Of a stretch of 64,000 nt of DNA, positions 59,718-64,000 are shown one piece after another. The translations under genes were made by a program, and so were the position numbers. The notes below the pieces were generated by a model. That model had not been told where the DNA came from and made no database searches. It saw only the letters and a program-made list of their open reading frames with translations. This DNA comes from Pantoea sp. RIT-PI-b (GTDB lineage: Bacteria > Pseudomonadota > Gammaproteobacteria > Enterobacterales > Enterobacteriaceae), in the NCBI RefSeq assembly GCF_001187905.1, contig NZ_LGIS01000033.1, positions 558,001 through 622,000 of the forward strand. The letters run 5' to 3'. Positions within the stretch are counted from its first letter, which is position 1, and each line of letters starts with the position of its first letter.

Positions 59718-61207
59718 TGAGCGAGAAAGTTACTCGCCTGCGCGCCGCTTGGGTAGTGGGCTATCGCAATGGCGATCACTGCCTGCTGCCGGATGGCGAA
59801 GTGGTGTGGCAGGGCGAACGCATTCTGTTTGTTGGCTTTGATTACACCGGCCAGGTTGATGAAGAGATCAATGCCGGGAATTGTCTGGTCGGTCCTGGAT
59901 TTATTGACCTTGATGCGTTGGGCGATCTCGATACCACCGTGCTGGCATTCGACAACCAGCCGGGCTGGAAAAAAGGGCGCATTGTCGCCGCCGACTGGCA
60001 CCGGCGCAATCTCTACAGCCGCGAGCAGCTTAACTTCGCCAAGCATTATGCCTACAGCCATCTGCTGCTTAACGGCATCACCAGCTTTGCGCCTATCACC
60101 TCTATTCTTTACCGCGAATGGGCCGAAGATTTCGATGAATACCTGTACGCCGCCGATGTTGCTGAATCTTTAGGCGCGCGAGCATGGCTGGGACCGGCGT
60201 TTATGGCCGGCTACTACGCCAGCGATAATCAGGGGCAGTTTTCATGGAACGGCGATCGTCAGCGCGCCCAGCAGGGATTAGACGATGCGGTTAATTTCTA
60301 CCAGCGCATGCAGCAGCGCGGCGTTTTCACACTAAGCGGCATGCTGGCTCCCGATCGCATTGAGGGTGGGGATGCCGTGTGGTTAAAAGATCTGAGTGAC
60401 GTTGTCACGTCATTAGCGTGCCCGACGCGGCTGCACTGCTGCCAGAGTGAGCTGGAGGTGGGTGAAATCGCCCGGCGCTATAAGGGGCGCAGCTCGCTGC
60501 AGGTTCTCGATGAGAATGGCCTGCTTAACCGCCATATGCTGTTGCCGCATGGCCAGTTCCTCGGCGGCGTGAATCCCAGTTCGGCAAGCGTCGCTGAAGA
60601 TATTGCCCGGTTGGCACAATCTGGCGCGTCCGTGGTGGCCTGTCCGCTGGTTTCCGGTCGCCACGGCAAATATCTGGAGCACTATCCGGCACTCAAAGCG
60701 GCTGGCATCAATCTGGCGCTGGGTAGCGATACTTTTCCTGCTGATATGTTTACCAATATGCAGATGGGCGTGGTACTTACGCGCGTGGTTACCGGCGATA
60801 TCGCTGCTGCTAGCGCGGCAGATTATTACCGCATGGCGACGCTGGGCGGTGCCCAGGCGCTGGGACGCGACGACCTCGGGCGGTTGGCGGCGGGATGTCA
60901 GGCCGATATGATGCTGGTCAATCTCGATCAACCCGCGCTGGGACAGATCTTCGATCCGATCACGTCGCTGGTATTGAACGGCAACGGCCGGGATGTCACC
61001 GGCGTGATTATCGCCGGACGAAAAGTGGTGTGGGATCGCGAGTTGGTGAACAGCGGGCAGAGCGCCGCCGCGTTACACGCCGAGTCGCAACAGGTCTTTG
61101 CGCACATCATTTCTACTTATCCGGAGAGAACCGTGGGCCATCCGCCGGTGGAAGAGATCGTCACATCGTCATTTCCCCGCGTAACCCGAGGCGCAGCCCA
61201 TGAGTGA
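59717..61207 (+). CDS. Amidohydrolase-superfamily protein B lacking the HxH metal motif
   Basis: 496 residues from ATG 59717. The fold and order of motifs match TrzA/AtzA-type chlorohydrolases, but the first metal motif reads GPGFIDLDALGDLD where family members have GF(I/V)D-x-His-x-His. The remaining ligands are present: RLHCCQSELE (His, Glu), LLPHGQFLG (His) and LGSDTFPADMF (Asp). A one-metal site with fewer ligands, or a different function, is suggested. No frameshift or damage is apparent; the rest of the gene is well formed. It overlaps protein A by one base and protein C by 8. Confidence 0.85.
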   Translation: MSEKVTRLRAAWVVGYRNGDHCLLPDGEVVWQGERILFVGFDYTGQVDEEINAGNCLVGPGFIDLDALGDLDTTVLAFDNQPGWKKGRIVAADWHRRNLYSREQLNFAKHYAYSHLLLNGITSFAPITSILYREWAEDFDEYLYAADVAESLGARAWLGPAFMAGYYASDNQGQFSWNGDRQRAQQGLDDAVNFYQRMQQRGVFTLSGMLAPDRIEGGDAVWLKDLSDVVTSLACPTRLHCCQSELEVGEIARRYKGRSSLQVLDENGLLNRHMLLPHGQFLGGVNPSSASVAEDIARLAQSGASVVACPLVSGRHGKYLEHYPALKAAGINLALGSDTFPADMFTNMQMGVVLTRVVTGDIAAASAADYYRMATLGGAQALGRDDLGRLAAGCQADMMLVNLDQPALGQIFDPITSLVLNGNGRDVTGVIIAGRKVVWDRELVNSGQSAAALHAESQQVFAHIISTYPERTVGHPPVEEIVTSSFPRVTRGAAHE

Positions 61208-62423
61208 ACACTATCTACTGACCAACGTCAGGTTAGAGACCGGATTTATTGAAAATAACGGTCATATTCAGGGTACGCGTAGCGATCTGTTTGCACTTGA
61301 AATTAACCACGGCCGCATTGTCGCCATCACGCCGCAGCACGAAGCACCAAGCCCATTGCCGCAGGTGGATGCGGGCGGCCTGCTGATGTTGCCGACACTG
61401 CGCGATATGCATATCCATCTGGATAAGACGTTTTATGGCCGACCGTGGCGAGCCGCTAAGCCGAATAACGAGCAGGATATTTTCCAGATGATCGCGCTGG
61501 AGCAACAGCTTTTACCGACGCTGTTAGCGGATTCGGTGGAGCATGCACAACAGTTGATCACACTGCTGCTGCGCAACGGCACGACGACAATACGCAGCCA
61601 CTGCAATATCGATCCGGTGAGCGGACTGTGCAGCCTTGAACATCTGCTGCAGGCGCTGGAAGCGTTTGATGGCGTCATCAACTGCGAAATTGTGGCGTTT
61701 CCGCAGCACGGTCTGTTGCGCTCGGGCGTAACCTCGCTGATGCGTGAGGCGCTGGCACTCGGCTGCCAATGGACCGGCGGGCTTGATCCCACTAAAGTTG
61801 ACGGCGATATGCAGCGTTCTCTGGACATCATGCTCGATCTGGCGCACGACAGTCACAGCGGCGTGGATATTCATCTGCATGAAGATGCCAGCAGCGGTAT
61901 TGCCTGTATTCGCTATCTGCTGGACAGAGTAGAACAGGCGCCGAGCCTGCAAGGGCGAGTGACGCTGAGCCATGCTTACTGTCTGGCGCAAATTGGCGAT
62001 GCTGAAGTGCAGGCGCTGGGTGAACGTATAGCGGCGCTGGGCGTTAGTCTGGCGTCCGGTTTACCGTTGGGGAAAAACGTTATGCCGTTGCCGTTGTTGC
62101 GCCAATGTGGCGTAAAGCTGATGACCGGTACCGACAGCGTGATTGATCATTGGTCGCCATTTGGCAGCGGCAGCATGCTGGAAAAAGCCAACTTGTGGGC
62201 TCAACTTTATGGGCGCGGTACCGAGTTTGCGCTTAACCGGGCGCTGGCGATTGCCACCGGCGATATACTGCCGCTGAATGAGCAGGGCGCACGCGTCTGG
62301 CCAATGACGGGCGACGCGGCTGATTTTATCCTGCTCAACGCCAGCTGCTCAGCCGAAGCGGTGGCGCGTCTGCCAGCAATTTCAGCCAGTTACTTCCGCG
62401 GCCAACGCGTTTACCGCGCCTAA
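61200..62423 (+). CDS. CodA/AtzC-like amidohydrolase C
   Basis: 407 residues. Metal blocks: LRDMHIHLDKTFYGRPW (His-x-His near residue 78), RSHCNIDPVSG, DIHLHEDASSG (His, Glu), LSHAYCLAQI (His) and TGTDSVIDHWSPFGSGSMLEKA (Asp). It is a paralogue of protein A, about equally long, with complete ligands. The pair suggests two successive deaminations or ring openings of similar rings. Its ATG lies inside the end of gene B; the GntR regulator gene follows after 26 bases, so the regulator is probably co-transcribed. Confidence 0.9.
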   Translation: MSEHYLLTNVRLETGFIENNGHIQGTRSDLFALEINHGRIVAITPQHEAPSPLPQVDAGGLLMLPTLRDMHIHLDKTFYGRPWRAAKPNNEQDIFQMIALEQQLLPTLLADSVEHAQQLITLLLRNGTTTIRSHCNIDPVSGLCSLEHLLQALEAFDGVINCEIVAFPQHGLLRSGVTSLMREALALGCQWTGGLDPTKVDGDMQRSLDIMLDLAHDSHSGVDIHLHEDASSGIACIRYLLDRVEQAPSLQGRVTLSHAYCLAQIGDAEVQALGERIAALGVSLASGLPLGKNVMPLPLLRQCGVKLMTGTDSVIDHWSPFGSGSMLEKANLWAQLYGRGTEFALNRALAIATGDILPLNEQGARVWPMTGDAADFILLNASCSAEAVARLPAISASYFRGQRVYRA

Positions 62424-62449
62424 ATGATGTATATTTCAGGGGGACCGAC

Positions 62450-63166
62450 ATGACCGATACAGGATTGAGTATGGGCGCGAAATTAACCCCCAGACAAAAA
62501 GAGATCACCCGCATTTATGATTCGCTTACCATGGCCATTGCCCAGCATAAGCTACGGCCGGGAACGCGATTGATTGAAGCGCAGATTGTTGATGCACTTA
62601 CGGCAAACCGCAACCATGTGCAGGCGGCACTGCAGCGCATGGCGCTGCAGCATATTGTCACCATTGAGCCCAATGTAGGTGCGATTGTTGCACAGCCATC
62701 CGCCACTACAGCGCGTGAAATCTTCACCGCTCGCCACGCCATTGAATCGGCGATTATTGCCTGCATAACGCCGGAAAAAATGGCGGCATTTGCCTGGCAA
62801 TTGCAACAGCAGCAAAAAGAGGAACACGAGGCGATTCATAGCCAGGAGCGGCAACGGGTGGTGTATCAGCTTGGCGCGTTTCATCTGCTGCTGGGCAAAA
62901 TTGCCGATAACAAAGTGCTGGAAGATATTCTGCATAATTTGATGGTGCTAAGTTCGCTGATTGTCATGCTTTATCAGCGTAATGAGATGCCGGTGTGCCA
63001 ATGTGATGAGCATCAGCACATCATTGATCAACTCAACGCCGGTAATACCGCCAATGCACAGCAGCTGATGCGCGATCATCTTATTGAACTTGAGCAGCAA
63101 TTGGATATTTCAGAAGCCTCGCCTTACGCCATGACGCTGGTGCAGGCGCTGCATAAGGTCAATTGA
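62450..63166 (+). CDS. GntR-family regulator, FCD (FadR C-terminal) type
   Basis: 238 residues. Winged helix domain about 15-90 (KEITRIYDSLTMAIAQHKLRPGTRLIEAQIVDALTANRNHVQAALQRMALQHIVTIEPNVGAIVAQP), then an all-helical FCD domain (EIFTARHAIESAIIACI...FHLLLGKIADNKVLEDIL...DEHQHIIDQLNAGNTANAQQLMRDHL) with the His/Asp pattern of metal-bound FCD sensors. GGGGG precedes the ATG. It is probably the regulator that binds ATTGCTAGCAAT at 51397 and 52876, responding to the substrate of the operon. Confidence 0.92.
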   Translation: MTDTGLSMGAKLTPRQKEITRIYDSLTMAIAQHKLRPGTRLIEAQIVDALTANRNHVQAALQRMALQHIVTIEPNVGAIVAQPSATTAREIFTARHAIESAIIACITPEKMAAFAWQLQQQQKEEHEAIHSQERQRVVYQLGAFHLLLGKIADNKVLEDILHNLMVLSSLIVMLYQRNEMPVCQCDEHQHIIDQLNAGNTANAQQLMRDHLIELEQQLDISEASPYAMTLVQALHKVN

Positions 63167-63174
63167 TTTAACCT

Positions 63175-63203
63175 GTGCGGGGAATCTTTAATTTTCCCCG
63201 TGC
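63175..63203. terminator. Terminator-like hairpin between converging genes
   Basis: GTGCGGGGAA / TTCCCCGTGC pair over 10 bp (two G-T wobbles) with a 9-base loop. It lies between the GntR gene and the HipA-type gene that converges on it. There is no long T run on the + side, so termination may be weak. Confidence 0.6.
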
Positions 63204-63223
63204 CACGCTAAGTGATATTTCGA

Positions 63224-64000
63224 TTAAAGTGCCTTGATGGCAGCTTCAATTTTTGCAGCTGTAGACTTTATGGCCGCTTTAGGAATTGCATCGTCTAATG
63301 TTTTAGTCATCGTGGTAAATGTGGCGGCAACGTCGCACACTTCCTCAATAATGGTATTAATGATTTTCTCGCTAATATCAGCGGATTTCCCGGCCTTTAT
63401 GAGTGCTTTACGACTGATTTTCGTGCCGTAACCAGCGACTGATGACTGATGCTGCCCACCAGGCCCCATTTGTAAGGTGAGATCGTAGGCGGGTGAAACT
63501 TGCCACTCTTCATTCTGGTTAAGGGTAAACGCGAAGTTCTTCGCATGATCGTCCTGGTTATTCATGATCACATTGAATACCATACGACGCGCCTGGACCT
63601 CGCGCTCCACGGCAGATCGCGTGACCATCGCTGTCGCTTGCAAAATATCGCTGTAATCGAGGCAGGGAAGTCGAAAGTCTGCCTGCAGTACGCCCGCCAT
63701 ACTCAGTGTCGGCACACGCATTCCCTGATAGCGATCGAAACGTTTAACGCCAAAGGCCGCGAGGCCATCTTCAAGCGGAAACCAGCGGCTTTCCGGGAAT
63801 TCAATACCGGCTTGTCTCGCCATACGCGCATAAACCTCTTCCAAAGCACAGACCCAAGCCGATTCCTGCGCTGCGGGGAATTTTATCAGCCAGGGATCGC
63901 TGCCGGAAAAGGCCGATGAATTTATGCGTCCGCTAGCAGAATCAAACTCCACCAGGACTTTGGGTCGAGCACCGTGCGGCGAACCGCCAAGGCGTACCAG
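63224..64000 (-). CDS. HipA-family kinase, partial (5' end beyond window)
   Basis: The reading frame is open from the window edge (259 codons to the stop). The edge codons read LGGSPHGARPK, the Gly-rich loop of HipA kinases, so the visible part is the C-terminal two thirds. Further motifs: WLIKFPAA (ATP lysine), VFNVIMNNQDDHAKNFAF (catalytic loop) and SPAYDLTLQ (metal Asp), all intact. Unrelated in detail to the HipA at 37687. The antitoxin gene, if any, would lie outside the window. Confidence 0.88.
   Translation of the reverse strand: MVRLGGSPHGARPKVLVEFDSASGRINSSAFSGSDPWLIKFPAAQESAWVCALEEVYARMARQAGIEFPESRWFPLEDGLAAFGVKRFDRYQGMRVPTLSMAGVLQADFRLPCLDYSDILQATAMVTRSAVEREVQARRMVFNVIMNNQDDHAKNFAFTLNQNEEWQVSPAYDLTLQMGPGGQHQSSVAGYGTKISRKALIKAGKSADISEKIINTIIEEVCDVAATFTTMTKTLDDAIPKAAIKSTAAKIEAAIKAL

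Overview
This window looks like a chromosomal segment of a gamma-proteobacterium of the order Enterobacterales, most probably Erwiniaceae (Pantoea/Erwinia-like). That placement rests on the intact enterobacterial arnBCADTEF operon with a PmrA-type promoter, the enterobacterial look of the other proteins, and short palindromic repeats (GGTnGCC-ATTnnn-GGCnACC) of a kind I associate with Pantoea intergenic regions. It is inferred from reading alone. No rRNA, tRNA, CRISPR array, prophage or transposase gene was seen.

Layout. 0.06-1.2 kb: a prepilin peptidase and a small unknown protein. 1.2-8.8 kb: the complete lipid A 4-amino-4-deoxy-L-arabinose (polymyxin resistance) operon. 8.8-11.5 kb: an FMN-dependent 2-hydroxy-acid dehydrogenase and an MHS-type MFS transporter. 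12-17.9 kb: a 1962-residue autotransporter. 18.2-21.6 kb: an inositol set (sugar porter, IolI-like isomerase, IolG-like dehydrogenase). 21.8-23 kb: an Mtr/TyrP-type permease.

23-36 kb: a sugar-acid region. OtnK and a racemase-like protein are read leftward, a second FMN 2-hydroxy-acid dehydrogenase and a leaderless ModA-like protein rightward, then a LacI regulator, an ACS-type MFS transporter, OtnC, a secreted lactonase, a secreted cupin, and a three-subunit periplasmic dehydrogenase (three-heme cytochrome c, Tat-targeted small subunit, GMC flavoprotein). LacI-type operators recur at both divergent promoters. The picture is periplasmic oxidation of a sugar, lactone hydrolysis, uptake of the acid and catabolism by a variant 3-oxo-tetronate route that lacks the usual NAD dehydrogenase and isomerase.

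36-39.6 kb: a 433-bp element with 35-bp terminal inverted repeats, an Old Yellow Enzyme, and a hipBA-type toxin-antitoxin pair with repeated operators. 39.6-48.7 kb: a nucleoside-type (BMP) ABC transporter with an amidohydrolase, a RutB-like cysteine hydrolase, a cupin, a divergent LysR regulator and a creatininase-family amidase; a 21-bp LysR-type box is shared by the two outer promoters. 48.9-51 kb: an orphan sugar-binding protein and a TIM-barrel isomerase. 51.4-63.2 kb: a candidate undescribed catabolic operon of a PuuE-like deacetylase, an NTF2-like protein, a Dpp-type ABC transporter, three consecutive amidohydrolases (two CodA/AtzC-like, one without the HxH metal motif) and a GntR/FCD regulator, with one palindrome (ATTGCTAGCAAT plus CTAG) before both transcription starts. 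The window ends inside a second HipA-type kinase gene.

The two amidohydrolase modules (39.6-48.7 and 51.4-63.2 kb) are the best candidates for an undescribed system: each pairs a dedicated importer with C-N bond hydrolases of the families used for pyrimidine, purine or s-triazine breakdown, and each has its own regulator and operator. Their substrates cannot be read from sequence.
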